Below, piece after piece: positions 7,734-17,261 of a DNA stretch of 64,000 bases (position 1 is its first letter; each line of letters starts with the position of its first letter). Source of the stretch: Acidobacteriota bacterium (GTDB lineage Bacteria; Acidobacteriota; Thermoanaerobaculia; UBA5066); NCBI GenBank assembly GCA_029781975.1, contig JAKOVQ010000053.1, forward strand, positions 62,001 through 126,000, given 5' to 3'. The notes under the pieces were generated by a model. The model did no database searches and was not told where the DNA came from. It was given only the letters and a program-made list of their open reading frames with translations. A program made the translations under genes and the position numbers.

Positions 7734-10700
7734 ATGAGCGGCATCGGGCGCGTCGCGCGCCCCTGGAGGCTGTCGCACGAGGAGATCGCGGGGGGATCGG
7801 CGGAGCTCCTGCGGCTGGAGCACGCCCTCCTCCCTCGATTCACCTCGGCGGTCGCGGGCGCGGCGGGGCTGGAGCTCGGCCCCGCGCCGCTGCCGCCCGC
7901 GCCGCTCCCCTCGGCGGGAGCGGAGGGTGTCCGGCGCTCCTACCTCGCCCGGTTCCTGGGCCTCTCCGCGTTCCTCTCCTCGCGCGGGCTCGGCGTCTCG
8001 ACGGGCGGCGTCCTGTCGGCGGGCGTCCGGCCGGGGACCGCGGACGTCCCCTGGCTCGCCTCGCCTCCGGTGCCCCGGTGGCGGGCCGTCCCTCCCGCGC
8101 TGGCGGCCGCCGCGCTGACGGTTCGCCTCGATGGGAAGGAGCTCGAGGCAGAGGACGCCGCGTCGCTCGCGGGGGCCGTCGAAGGAGCGCTCGCGAGGAC
8201 GTCGGCGGGCGCCGCGCGGGACGGCCTGGGCTACCTCCGGGCGCACGAGAGGGGGACGAGGGCCGAGGCGCTCCTGGCGGCTCTCCTCGAGCGGGACGGG
8301 CTGCCCGCGCGGATCACGCGAGACTTCCTCGGCCTCGTCTACCCGTCGTCGTTCAGGGACCTCCCCCAGCCCGGAGGCCCGTCCGCGGCGGCCTGGGGAC
8401 CTGCCGCGCACTACGTGGCCCGAGGGGCGGCGCGCCGCGAGCCGGGGGTGGCCGGGTTCGTCGAGATCGACGCCGTGACACCGGCGGGCCTGGGGGCGCT
8501 GGCCCGTCGTCTCGGGTCCGACCCTCGAGCGGCCGCCGTCGACGCGATCGCCGCGGGGCGCCTCGCCACGCTGCCGCCGGGGCCGCCTCTCTCGCTCCTC
8601 GTCGAAGGGCGGGCCGGCTGGGAGGGGAGCTGCCGGGAGGCCTGGGCGCGGCTCGGCGGCGAGGGGATCGTCCGGCTCGAGGTCCGCGCCGAGCAGCCCC
8701 CGCCCTGGGAGGCGGTCGCGCCCCTCCGGCCGCTCCTCGGGCGCGACGAGATGGCGGGGCTCGCCTTCCTCCCGTTCCCGTCCCTCGGGGCCTCCGTCGC
8801 CTTCTGGGAGGATCTGAGCCGCGCGGCCGCGGGAGACGCGGCCCGCTTCCTCTCCGCGGCGGACGCCGCGGCGCGAGGCTTCCGCCCTGGGGGAGCGGCC
8901 GATCCCGCGCCGCGGTCCCGTCGACCGGCGAGGACCCGGGACCCGGTGCTCCGCGCCGCGGCGCTCCTGGCTCCCGGCTTCGCGGCTGCGGAGGCCGCCG
9001 AGGCCGCCGGCGTGCCGGCCGCGCGGGCCGAGGCGGCGCTTCGTGCGGGGGCGGCGGCGGGAGCCCTGGGCGAGGAGGCCGGCCGGTACCGCTTCGTCGA
9101 CGAGGGGGCACGGACCGCGCTCGTGGGCGCCGCCTCCGCCGACGAGCGCCGGGACGTCGTCGAGCGGCTGGAGCGCGCCGGGATCGCCGGGCCTCGCCTC
9201 GTCGTCGCGGCGCTTTCGCGGGCGGCGGAAGCGGACGTCTGCGCGGCGCGCGCTCTCTTCTCCTCGCTCCTTCCCGGCGGCGATCCCGCGCTCGCCCGGT
9301 CGCTCCTCTCCCGCGCGCCGGAGGGAGATCCCGACCTGGGCGACCCGCTGGCAGCGGCCGCGACGTGGTTCGCGTTCGGCGAACGGGACCGCGCCCGCCG
9401 CTCGGCCCGGAGGGTCGAGCCGGGGGAGCTCCTGTCGAGGCCCCTCGAGGAGCGCGAGGCCGGCGCACGCCTCCTCGCGAGGCTCGGCGAGGAGGAGCGG
9501 GCCCTCGCGCTCCTCCCGGGCGCCGGTTCCCCGTCGGAGGTCCTCGCCCGCGCTCAGCTCCTCGCCCGGATCCGCCGCGCCGACGATGCGGAGCGGCTCC
9601 TCGGCGGGCTCGAGCCGGTGGAGCCGGCCGACCGCGTCCGCTACCACCTCGTCGCCGCCGAGCTCGCGCAGGGGCGGCAGCAGCTCGGTGTCGCCGAGGC
9701 GGCGCTGGAGTGCCTCTCCTCCCTCCTCCCCGTCGCGGGGGAGGACCCGTGGCGCGGCGATGCCGCCTTCCTCGCGGGGTGGATCGCAAACGACCTGGGG
9801 CGCAGCGTCGAGGCGATGGCGTTCTTCCGGAGGGCGGCCGAGGAGGCGGAGACCCCGGCGCGGCGCGCGGACGCCCTCTTCGACCTCGCGTCCGCGGCGA
9901 GCGACGCCGGGCGGGGAGAGGTGGCCGGACAGGCCCTGGAGGAGGCGCTCGCGCTCTTCGCGGGAACCGGCGAGCGGGAGCGCTACCTCTCGGCCCTCGG
10001 CCTGAGGGCGGAGATCGCGTTCCGCGAGGGCGACGCCGCCGCGGCCCGGCGGGACGTGGCCCGCGTCCTGGAGCATGACCGCGAGCCGGGCCGCGACCAT
10101 CAGCTCCTCCTGACGGTCCCGCTCTGGCAGCGGCTCGCCCTGGCCGACGGCGACCTGTCGGAGGCCCGGGAGGCGTTCGAGGAGGCGGTGCGTCGCGAGG
10201 CCCTCTTCGCCGCCCACCCCGCCCGGAGGGAGATCCTCGTCCTCGAGGCTCTCCGCGTCCTCGTGGCCGGACGCGCGATCGACTCTCTCGCGCTCTGCGA
10301 GACGGCCCGGCCCCTCCCGGACGCGCGGACGCGCGTCGAGCCCCTCCGGCTCCGGCTCGAGGCCTCCGCGCGGCTCCACCTGGGGCGGTCGGATCCGGAC
10401 GCACCGAAGCTGCCGCCATCGGAGCGCGAGCTCCTCGAGGCGGAGGCGCGGCTCGCCCGGGGAGCGGCGCCGGAGGCCCGTCTCCTCTCCCGGGCCGTCC
10501 GAGAGGCGCGCACGGCCCGAGGCGCGCTGCCGTGGGCCGCGCGCCTCGTCGAGTGGCGGCTCAGGTTCCCCGCGTTCTTCGGGTCCGGGGAGGCTGCCCC
10601 CTTCCGCGAGGCCGGAGCGCGCGCGGCCCGGCGGGCGGGCCTCGCCGGCGCGGAGTCGCTCCTTTCGGCGCCCCCGCCGCCGTCCGGCACCCCGCCGGCG

Positions 10701-11723
10701 CCGGCGGTCCCCGCCGGCCTGGTGGCGGAGGACGAACGGACGCAGGAGGCCTTCGACCTGGCGGCGCGTCTCGCGCCGCTCGCCATGCCGGTCCTCGTCC
10801 TGGGCGAGACGGGGACCGGGAAGGAGCTCGTCGCGCGGGCGCTCCACCGCCTCTCCGGGCGGACCGGCCCCTTCGTGGCGCTCAACGTCGCCGCCCTGAC
10901 CGAGACGCTCGTCGACTCCGAGCTCTTCGGCCACGCCCGCGGCGCCTTCACCGGCGCCGACCGCGACAGGGCGGGCGTCTTCGAGGCGGCCTCCGGGGGG
11001 ACCCTCTTCCTCGACGAGATCGGCGAGCTCTCCCCGGTCGCGCAGGCCAAGCTCCTGCGCGTCCTTCAGGAGAAGGAGGTCCGCCGCGTCGGGGAGACCC
11101 GGACGCGGAAGGTCGACGTGAGGGTCGTCGCCGCCACCCACCGCGACCTCGCGGCCCGGGTGGAGGAGGGGGCTTTCCGTCAGGACCTCTACTACCGGAT
11201 CGCCGGGATGACCGTCACGCTCGAGCCGCTCCGGAAGAGGCCCCGCGACCTCGCCCGCCTGATCGACCTCGCCCTCGCGGGCGCGTCCCTCACGCCGCAG
11301 GCCCGCGAGGCGCTCCTCTCGCACCGGTGGCCGGGGAACGTCCGCGAGCTCTTCGGCGTCCTCGAGGCGGCCCGGGCGCTGGCGGCCCCTTCCGGGCGGA
11401 TCGGCGTCTCGCACCTCCGGCCCGCGCTCCGGTCCACCCTCCCCTCTCCGGCCGCAAGGGACGACGGAGCCGACGGACCGGACGGCTCCCGGGCCGTCGC
11501 GAGCTGGGTCTCGGGGATCGAGGAGAGGAAGACGCGGATGATCGTCGACGCGCTGGAGGCCGAAGGGGGGAACCGGACGCGCGCCGCCCGCCGTCTCGGC
11601 ATCTCGCGGCAGACGCTCGTCCTCGAGATCCGGAAGCGAGGGCTCTCCCGGGAGGTCCGCCCGGCTACACTCGGACGGTGCGGGGAGAGGGGAGGGAAAC
11701 GCGAGCGGCCGGACGGCTCCTGA
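7734..11723 (+). CDS. large sigma-54-dependent transcriptional activator with N-terminal helical/TPR region
   Basis: This is a 1329-aa bacterial enhancer-binding protein. The C-terminal AAA+ module has Walker A GETGTGKE (1024-1031), the sigma-54 contact loop GAFTGA (1070-1075), Walker [11 protein letters not shown] and the WPGNVREL motif, followed by a Fis-type helix-turn-helix ([16 protein letters not shown]) near the end. The first ~1000 residues contain no receiver, GAF or PAS motif. They are Ala/Leu/Arg-rich and helical, with TPR-like repeats from about residue 580 to 900, and resemble the STAND/MalT-like sensory halves of giant regulators without a visible Walker A. ATG at 7734 follows a ggggagcgag site. 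The end overlaps the permease gene by 46 bp, so it may control those transporters. Confidence 0.9.
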   Translation: MSGIGRVARPWRLSHEEIAGGSAELLRLEHALLPRFTSAVAGAAGLELGPAPLPPAPLPSAGAEGVRRSYLARFLGLSAFLSSRGLGVSTGGVLSAGVRPGTADVPWLASPPVPRWRAVPPALAAAALTVRLDGKELEAEDAASLAGAVEGALARTSAGAARDGLGYLRAHERGTRAEALLAALLERDGLPARITRDFLGLVYPSSFRDLPQPGGPSAAAWGPAAHYVARGAARREPGVAGFVEIDAVTPAGLGALARRLGSDPRAAAVDAIAAGRLATLPPGPPLSLLVEGRAGWEGSCREAWARLGGEGIVRLEVRAEQPPPWEAVAPLRPLLGRDEMAGLAFLPFPSLGASVAFWEDLSRAAAGDAARFLSAADAAARGFRPGGAADPAPRSRRPARTRDPVLRAAALLAPGFAAAEAAEAAGVPAARAEAALRAGAAAGALGEEAGRYRFVDEGARTALVGAASADERRDVVERLERAGIAGPRLVVAALSRAAEADVCAARALFSSLLPGGDPALARSLLSRAPEGDPDLGDPLAAAATWFAFGERDRARRSARRVEPGELLSRPLEEREAGARLLARLGEEERALALLPGAGSPSEVLARAQLLARIRRADDAERLLGGLEPVEPADRVRYHLVAAELAQGRQQLGVAEAALECLSSLLPVAGEDPWRGDAAFLAGWIANDLGRSVEAMAFFRRAAEEAETPARRADALFDLASAASDAGRGEVAGQALEEALALFAGTGERERYLSALGLRAEIAFREGDAAAARRDVARVLEHDREPGRDHQLLLTVPLWQRLALADGDLSEAREAFEEAVRREALFAAHPARREILVLEALRVLVAGRAIDSLALCETARPLPDARTRVEPLRLRLEASARLHLGRSDPDAPKLPPSERELLEAEARLARGAAPEARLLSRAVREARTARGALPWAARLVEWRLRFPAFFGSGEAAPFREAGARAARRAGLAGAESLLSAPPPPSGTPPAPAVPAGLVAEDERTQEAFDLAARLAPLAMPVLVLGETGTGKELVARALHRLSGRTGPFVALNVAALTETLVDSELFGHARGAFTGADRDRAGVFEAASGGTLFLDEIGELSPVAQAKLLRVLQEKEVRRVGETRTRKVDVRVVAATHRDLAARVEEGAFRQDLYYRIAGMTVTLEPLRKRPRDLARLIDLALAGASLTPQAREALLSHRWPGNVRELFGVLEAARALAAPSGRIGVSHLRPALRSTLPSPAARDDGADGPDGSRAVASWVSGIEERKTRMIVDALEAEGGNRTRAARRLGISRQTLVLEIRKRGLSREVRPATLGRCGERGGKRERPDGS
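11666..11671 (+). promoter_or_regulatory. candidate -10 of a leaderless promoter (permease gene)
   Basis: TACACT at 11666-11671, inside the regulator's coding end, lies 6 nt before GTG 11678. No Shine-Dalgarno is present. No sigma-54 -24/-12 element was recognised by eye in this stretch. Confidence 0.4.
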
Positions 11724-12655
11724 GGGGAGCCGCCGCTCGGGCCCTCTCCCTCGCGATCCTCCTCCTCTCCGCCGGGACCGCCGTCTTCTTCCTCATCCAC
11801 CTCGTCCCGGGCGATCCCGCGGCCGCGATGCTCGGGGAGGGGGCGTCGCCGGGCGACGTCGCGGCGCTGAAGCACGACCTCGGGCTCGACCGCCCCGTCC
11901 CCGAGCAGTACGTCTCCTGGATCGGCGGGCTCGTCCGGGGGAGCCTCGGGACCTCGATCCTGACGCGCAAGCCGGTGACGGGGGAGATCCTCCGCGCCTT
12001 CCCGGCCACCCTCTCCCTCGCCCTGGCCGCCTTCGCGGCGGGCCTCCTCGTGGCGGTCCCGGCGGGCGTGGTCGCCGCCTTCCGGAGCGGCCGGACGGTC
12101 GACCACGCCCTGCGGATGGTCGCCCTCGCGGGCGTGTCGACCCCCAACTACGTCTCGGGCCCGCTCTTCGTCCTCCTCTTCTCGGTGACGCTCGGCCTCC
12201 TGCCGGTCTCGGGGCGGGAGGCGCCCCTCTCCATCGTCCTGCCGGCGGCGACGCTCGGCCTGACGGTTGCCGCGCTCCTCACCCGGATGGTCCGGGCGTC
12301 GCTCCTCGAGGAGCTGGGCAAGCCGTACGTCCTCGCCGCGCGGGCCCGCGGCGAGAGCGCCGTCGGCGCGGCGCTCCGCCACGCGGGGTGGAACGCGATC
12401 CCGCCCGTCCTCGTCGTGGCCGGGCTCCAGTTCGGGTCGCTCCTGACGGGGGCCGTGGTGACCGAGACGATCTTCTCGTGGCCGGGGGTCGGGCGCCTCC
12501 TCGTCCAGTCGATCCAGCGGCGCGACTACCCGATGGTCCAGGGGTGCGTCCTCTTCATCGCGGCGGTCTACGTCCTCGTCAACGCCGGAGTCGACGCCCT
12601 CGCCGCCGCGCTCGACCCGCGCGCGGCGGCCCGCCGCTCGGGGGAGGGGGGGTGA
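11678..12655 (+). CDS. DppB/OppB-type ABC transporter permease
   Basis: This 325-aa inner-membrane permease of the peptide/nickel importer family has an N-terminal helix followed by [13 protein letters not shown] (the DppB signature after the first helix), five further helices and the EAA loop [20 protein letters not shown] near residue 225. It would pair with DppC to form the channel. GTG at 11678 overlaps the end of the sigma-54 activator gene, and its stop overlaps dppC as GTGA. Unusually, no substrate-binding lipoprotein or ATPase gene accompanies the pair here, so partners must be encoded elsewhere. The substrate (peptides, nickel or other) cannot be decided. Confidence 0.9.
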   Translation: MRGEGRETRAAGRLLRGAAARALSLAILLLSAGTAVFFLIHLVPGDPAAAMLGEGASPGDVAALKHDLGLDRPVPEQYVSWIGGLVRGSLGTSILTRKPVTGEILRAFPATLSLALAAFAAGLLVAVPAGVVAAFRSGRTVDHALRMVALAGVSTPNYVSGPLFVLLFSVTLGLLPVSGREAPLSIVLPAATLGLTVAALLTRMVRASLLEELGKPYVLAARARGESAVGAALRHAGWNAIPPVLVVAGLQFGSLLTGAVVTETIFSWPGVGRLLVQSIQRRDYPMVQGCVLFIAAVYVLVNAGVDALAAALDPRAAARRSGEGG

Positions 12656-13521
12656 GCGTCGCCGCCGCGCTCCCGGCCGTCCGGGCGGGGCGAACGCCGC
12701 TCCCGCTCCCGGCGCGCGTCGCCGCGGCGATCCTCGCGTTCGCGTTCGCGTCGGCCCTCGCCGCCGCCTTCGTCCCGGCCTCGGCCGCGACCAGGATCGA
12801 CCTCGAGAGGCGCCTCCTGCCCCCCTCGGCGGCGCCGCCTCTCGGCACCGACGAGCTGGGGCGCGACGTCCTGGCGCGCCTCTTCTTCGGGGCGTCGGTC
12901 TCCCTCGGCGTCGCCGGCGCGGCGGTCGCGGTCTCGGCGACCGTGGGGTCGCTCCTGGGGCTCGTGGCCGGCGAGCGGGGCGGCGTCCTGGACGCCGCCG
13001 TGGGACGCCTGGTCGACCTCGTCCTCGCCTTTCCCGGGCTCCTCCTGGCGGTCGCCCTCGCCGCCGTGCTGGGTCCCTCGGCGCGCAACACGGTCCTGGC
13101 GCTGGCCGCCTCGGGCTGGGTCCCGTACGCCCGGCTCGCCCGCGCGGAGGCGCGCCGCGTCTCGAGCCTCGACTTCGTCGCGGCGGCGCGCGCGGCGGGT
13201 GCGCGGCTCCCGAGGATCGTCCTCCGGCACCTCCTCCCGAACGTGGCGGGCCCGCTCCTCGTGCAGGCGGCCCTCCACGTGGCGGGGGCGATCCTGGCCG
13301 AGTCGGCGCTCTCGTTCCTCGGCCTCGGCGTGCCGCCGCCGACCCCGTCGTGGGGGGTGATGCTCGCGGGGGGGAGGACCCACGTCCTCGACGCGCCGCA
13401 CGTCGTCCTCGCCCCGGCCCTCGCCCTCTTCGTGGTCGTCCTGTCGACGAACGTCCTCGGAGACGCCCTCGTGCAGCGCCTCGGCCCGGTCCGGGCGGGG
13501 AGCCGCCCGGCCGAGACGTGA
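12652..13521 (+). CDS. DppC/OppC-type ABC transporter permease
   Basis: This 289-aa partner permease shows an N-terminal helix, the DppC motif PPLGTDELGRDVLARLFFGASVS near residue 60, and the EAA loop ARAAGARLPRIVLRHLLPN near residue 180, which docks on the ATPase. The C-terminal ESALSFLGLGVPPPTPSWG block is diagnostic of DppC/OppC. GTG at 12652 overlaps the dppB-like stop, and the stop overlaps the next gene's GTG, so three genes are coupled by 4-nt overlaps. As with its partner, no binding protein or ATPase lies nearby. Confidence 0.92.
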   Translation: MSVAAALPAVRAGRTPLPLPARVAAAILAFAFASALAAAFVPASAATRIDLERRLLPPSAAPPLGTDELGRDVLARLFFGASVSLGVAGAAVAVSATVGSLLGLVAGERGGVLDAAVGRLVDLVLAFPGLLLAVALAAVLGPSARNTVLALAASGWVPYARLARAEARRVSSLDFVAAARAAGARLPRIVLRHLLPNVAGPLLVQAALHVAGAILAESALSFLGLGVPPPTPSWGVMLAGGRTHVLDAPHVVLAPALALFVVVLSTNVLGDALVQRLGPVRAGSRPAET

Positions 13522-15611
13522 GGGACGCGCTCGCCCCGCGGCCGCGCCTGGGAGGCCGCGCCGCGCTCCTCCTGGCCTTCGTCGCGGTCGTCCCGTTCCT
13601 GAACGGGCTGAACGCCGACTTCACCTACGACGACAAGGTCATCATCCGCGACAACCCGCGGCTCGCCTCGCCCGACCGGGCGGGGGAGATCTTCACCACC
13701 CACTACTTCAGCAACTCGCTCGCGGCCGGGACCGCCTACCGTCCGCTGGTCCTCCTCACCTACGCCGTCCAGCGCTGGGCCCACGGCAACAGGGCGATCC
13801 TCTTCCGCGCCGTCAACGTCGCGCTCCACGCCGCGACGACCGTCCTCCTCGCCTCCTGGCTCCTCGCCCTCGGCTTCCCCCGCGCGCCCGTCCTCGCCGC
13901 GGGCGCCCTCTTCGGCGCGGTGACGATCCACGTGGAGGCGGTGACGGGGCTCGTCGGACGCGCCGAGATCCTCGCCGCGCTCCTCGTCCTCCTCTCGGCC
14001 GACCTCTGGCGGCGGGCGACGGCCGCCCAGGGGCGCCTCGCCCCCCTTCCCTACGCGGGGTGCGTCCTGTCGTTCCTCGCGGCCGTCTTCGTGAAGGAGA
14101 GCGCCATCGTGGTCCCCGGCGTCGTCCTCCTCGCCGAGGCGTTCCGGGGAGGGACCGTCGCGACCCCCTTCTTCCGGCGGATGGCGGCGACGCTCCGCGC
14201 CCGGGCCCTTCCCCTCGCGGGCCTCCTCGTCCCGGTCGCTGCCGTCTTCGCCGCCCGCCGGGTCGTCCTCAAGGGCTTCCTCTTCTCGAAGCAGGCGGCG
14301 ATCTTCGACCTCGACAACCCCCTCGTGGCGTTCCCGCCGCTCGTGAGGATCGCCGACGCCTCCTGGCTCCTCCTCCGCTACGCCGCGAAGACCCTCGTGC
14401 CGGTCGGCCTCTCCGCGGACCACTCGGCCTACGCCCTCCCCCTGGCCGCGCGCCTCTCCGAGCCGCTGGCGCTCGCAGGGCTCGGCGGTCTCCTCCTGCT
14501 GGTGGCCGCAGCCGTTCTCCTGGCCCGGCCGAGACCGGCCGCCTCGTTCGGAATCCTCTTCTTCCTCGGGACGTTCTTCCCGGCGTCGAACCTCCCGTTC
14601 GCCATCGGCACGGTCTACGCGGAGCGGCTCGCCTACCTGCCGTCGGCCGGGCTCCTCCTGGCGGTGACGACCATCCTGACCCCGCGGCTCCGGGCGGTCC
14701 CCCGGCCGACCCGCATCCGCTGGGGCGCGCTGGCCCTCGCGGCGGCGCTCCTCGCCTACGGGACCGCCACGGTCCTGCGGAACCGGGTCTTCGCGAACGA
14801 CCGTTCCCTCTACGAGGACATGGTGTCGAAGATGCCCCGCTCGGCCAAGGCCCGGTACAACCTCGGCTACGACGACCAGCGGCGAGGCGACCTGACCGGG
14901 GCGGAGGCGCAGCTGACGGAGGCGACGCGGATCTTCCCCCGCTACTACGACGCCTGGGCGGTCCTCGGAAGCGTCCTTTCGAAGGAGAAGAGGTGGGACC
15001 AGGCGATCGCGGCCTACCGCCGGTCGGTCCAGCTCCTCCCGTCCTACGAGAACGGCCGCTGGGGCCTCGCCAAGACCCTGGAGGCGGCGGGACGGGGAGG
15101 CGAGGCGGAGAAGGCCTTCCGGGAGGCGCTGAAGGCGCTCCCCGACTCCTACCCGCTGCTCTACCACTACGCCTCGTTCCTCGACGCCGCGCGGCGCCAC
15201 GCGGAGGCCCTTCCGGAGTGGAGGAAGGCGCTCCGAGCGGGGAAGGAGGCGCCGCTCTCGTACCTCGGCCTCGCCCGCTGCCTCGCGGCGCTCGGCCGCG
15301 ACGGCGAGGCGGTGGAGGAGGCGAGGCAGGCGCTCGTCCGCTCGCCGGGGCTGGTCTCGGCCCGCCTCTTCCTGGCCGAGCGCTACGAGGCGGACGGCAA
15401 GGAGCTCGCGGCGGGAGGAGAGCTGTCCCGCGCGCTGGCGAGCGCCCCGAAGGACCCGGCCGTGGCGACGGCCCTCCTCGAGCTCGGGGCCCGGCAGCCG
15501 CGCCTGAAGGCGCGCGTCGCGGCGCGGGTCCCGTCGATCCTCCGGGCTTTCGGCGACCCGCCGCGGGAGGCGGCCGTCGCAAGGGCGCTGGCCCTCTTCA
15601 GGGGCGCCTGA
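13518..15611 (+). CDS. TMTC-like membrane O-mannosyltransferase with C-terminal TPRs
   Basis: This 697-aa protein has about ten membrane helices (residues ~13-440) and then TPRs (~450-690). The membrane half matches the TMTC/DUF1736 layout: an early FTYDD motif after helix 1, a YRPLVLLTY segment, HVEAVTGLVGRAEILAALLVLLS and ERLAYLPSAG. Eukaryotic TMTC proteins are ER O-mannosyltransferases using lipid-linked mannose; in bacteria the activity would face the periplasm with polyprenyl-phosphate-mannose as donor. That transfer is inferred from family likeness. GTG at 13518 overlaps the DppC-like stop (GTGA). The DPM1-like enzyme at 2950-3672 could supply a donor. Confidence 0.8.
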   Translation: MRDALAPRPRLGGRAALLLAFVAVVPFLNGLNADFTYDDKVIIRDNPRLASPDRAGEIFTTHYFSNSLAAGTAYRPLVLLTYAVQRWAHGNRAILFRAVNVALHAATTVLLASWLLALGFPRAPVLAAGALFGAVTIHVEAVTGLVGRAEILAALLVLLSADLWRRATAAQGRLAPLPYAGCVLSFLAAVFVKESAIVVPGVVLLAEAFRGGTVATPFFRRMAATLRARALPLAGLLVPVAAVFAARRVVLKGFLFSKQAAIFDLDNPLVAFPPLVRIADASWLLLRYAAKTLVPVGLSADHSAYALPLAARLSEPLALAGLGGLLLLVAAAVLLARPRPAASFGILFFLGTFFPASNLPFAIGTVYAERLAYLPSAGLLLAVTTILTPRLRAVPRPTRIRWGALALAAALLAYGTATVLRNRVFANDRSLYEDMVSKMPRSAKARYNLGYDDQRRGDLTGAEAQLTEATRIFPRYYDAWAVLGSVLSKEKRWDQAIAAYRRSVQLLPSYENGRWGLAKTLEAAGRGGEAEKAFREALKALPDSYPLLYHYASFLDAARRHAEALPEWRKALRAGKEAPLSYLGLARCLAALGRDGEAVEEARQALVRSPGLVSARLFLAERYEADGKELAAGGELSRALASAPKDPAVATALLELGARQPRLKARVAARVPSILRAFGDPPREAAVARALALFRGA

Positions 15612-15615
15612 CCGG

Positions 15616-15627
15616 CGGGAGCTCCCG
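15616..15627. terminator. palindrome between convergent genes
   Basis: The 19-nt gap between the convergent TMTC-like and DUF2062 genes is almost filled by the perfect palindrome CGGGAGCTCCCG. It could end transcription from both sides, but no T-run follows on either strand. Confidence 0.35.
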
Positions 15628-15630
15628 GAG

Positions 15631-16224
15631 CTACTCCAGGTCCTCGTCCTCGGGCGCGGCGCGGCCGGACGGGGCGGGGCGGAGGGCGGCGACGCGCTCG
15701 CGGTGCGCGCGGATCAGCTGGACGAGGACGAAGTAGGTGAGGGCCCCCGCGACGACGGCGAGCGCGAGCATCCCGACGGCCCACTGGATGCCGATGGCCC
15801 GCATCGCCGGGCGCGCCTGCTGCCAGAACTCCTTCCGCAGGAGGTCGCCCCAGGGGAGGTGTCCCGCCGCCTCGTGCCGCGCCTTCAGGATCCAGCGGCC
15901 GAACGGGAGCGCCACGGCGCTGACCGGCCCGAAGGTGAGCGGGTTGACGACGAAGGTGCCGAGGACGACGTCGAGCTTGTTCAGCTTGAGGAGGAACGCG
16001 AGGGCCAGCGCCATGACGAGGTGGAGGCCGAACAGCGGCGTGAACGCGATGAAGACCCCCACCGCGAAGGAGGCGGCGACCAGCTCCGCCGGGTCGTCGC
16101 GCCCCAGCATCTCGAGGAATCGCTCGCGGAACGAGCGGCGTCGCGACGGCTCCGGCCCCGGCGGGCCCCAGGGCCCCTTCGCGACGTTGTCCCGCCGGGC
16201 GGGCTCGCTCCGGGGAGGGCTCAC
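15631..16224 (-). CDS. DUF2062 small membrane protein
   Basis: This 197-aa protein has a basic, proline-rich N-terminus (~1-50) and three hydrophobic helices. The central FAVGVFIAFTPLFGLH and NPLTFGPVS segments identify DUF2062, a family of unknown function often found near lipid or polysaccharide genes. The C-terminus is acidic (PEDEDLE). The GTG start at 16224 overlaps the thiL stop as GTGA, making this the last gene of a six-gene minus-strand run. A longer in-frame reading from 16341 would add an Arg/Pro-rich stretch typical of a shadow reading, so the coupled GTG is preferred. Confidence 0.85.
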   Translation of the reverse strand: MSPPRSEPARRDNVAKGPWGPPGPEPSRRRSFRERFLEMLGRDDPAELVAASFAVGVFIAFTPLFGLHLVMALALAFLLKLNKLDVVLGTFVVNPLTFGPVSAVALPFGRWILKARHEAAGHLPWGDLLRKEFWQQARPAMRAIGIQWAVGMLALAVVAGALTYFVLVQLIRAHRERVAALRPAPSGRAAPEDEDLE

Positions 16225-17261
16225 GGGCGGTCCGGCCCGAAGTGGTCGAACCCGGCGTCGCGGACGGGCTCGACGCGCCCGTCGCGGGCGAGCGCGACCC
16301 GACCGGTGTCGTCGAGGTGGCCGATCGGGCGGACCGGCCATCGGCCGGAGATCCGGGTCATCTGCGGCATCCGGGCGGAGGGTACCGCAAAGAGGAGCCC
16401 GAAGTCCTCGCCGCCGTAGAGGGCCAGGTCGAGCGGGTCCGCCGAGGTCAGCTTCGCGAGGGGAGCGAGGGCCGTGTCGACGGGGAGCGCCGAGGCGTCG
16501 AGGCGGGCCCCCGTCCCGGAGGCCCGGCAGAGCCGGTGGAGGTCGCGTGCGAGGCCGTCCGAAAGGTCGATCGCCGCGGACGCGACCTTCCCCTCGGCGA
16601 GGGCGCGCCCCAGCTCCACGGCGGGGCGCGGGTTCACCTGGTGCCGGAGGAGGCGCGCCACCTCGGCCTCCTTCCCTTGCGGGACGCGGCGCCGGGGGGG
16701 CGTGGATACGGAGCCGTCGCGGCCCAGCCGGAACCCCAGTCCCGAGAGGGCGAGGCCGGCTCCGGCGGCCCCGAGCGTCCCGGAGACGAAGAGCGTGTCG
16801 CCCGCGCGGCCGCCGGAGCGGCGGAGGGGGCCGCCCGCGGCCACCCGCCCCACGACCGTGACGGCCGCGAAGCGGACGGGGGCGGCGGTGAGGTCCCCCC
16901 CGACGACGGCGACCCCGTGCTCGCGCGCGGCGCTCCGGAACCCTTCGGCGAACGAGTCGATCCAGTCGAGGTCCGTGTCGCGCGGGAGGCCCAGGGCGAG
17001 GAGGGCGTGGAGCGGGAGCGCGCCCATCGCCGCGAGGTCCGAGAGGTTGACCGAGAGGGCCTTCCTCCCGAGGAGGTAGGGGTCCGTCCGGTCCGTGAAG
17101 TCCTCGCCCTCGACCAGGACGTCCGTCGAGACGGCGACCTCCGGGGGGGCGGTCAGGACGGCGGCGTCGTCGCCGATGCCGACGCGGACGTCCCGCCGCC
17201 GCGTCGCGAAGAGCGAGCGGAGCCGCTCGACGAGCTCGTCCTCGGGAGGGAGCGGGCTCAC
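16221..17261 (-). CDS. thiL: thiamine-monophosphate kinase
   Basis: ThiL phosphorylates thiamine monophosphate to thiamine diphosphate, the last step of cofactor synthesis. The 346-aa protein has the PurM/AIR-synthase fold signatures: VGIGDDAAVL near residue 24, STDVLVEGEDFT, NLSDLAAMGA, VVGGDL, AIDLSDGLARDL and GGEDFGLLFAV. GTG at 17261 overlaps the lon stop as GTGA, and its own stop overlaps the DUF2062 start. Length and motif order are normal for the family. Confidence 0.95.
   Translation of the reverse strand: MSPLPPEDELVERLRSLFATRRRDVRVGIGDDAAVLTAPPEVAVSTDVLVEGEDFTDRTDPYLLGRKALSVNLSDLAAMGALPLHALLALGLPRDTDLDWIDSFAEGFRSAAREHGVAVVGGDLTAAPVRFAAVTVVGRVAAGGPLRRSGGRAGDTLFVSGTLGAAGAGLALSGLGFRLGRDGSVSTPPRRRVPQGKEAEVARLLRHQVNPRPAVELGRALAEGKVASAAIDLSDGLARDLHRLCRASGTGARLDASALPVDTALAPLAKLTSADPLDLALYGGEDFGLLFAVPSARMPQMTRISGRWPVRPIGHLDDTGRVALARDGRVEPVRDAGFDHFGPDRP

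Noticed and set aside
7062-11414. A 1450-codon open frame on the minus strand
   Set aside because: It is antisense to the sigma-54 activator, rich in Arg/Gly/Glu/Pro with no recognisable domain, and explained by high GC at codon positions. The plus-strand frame carries clear AAA+ motifs.
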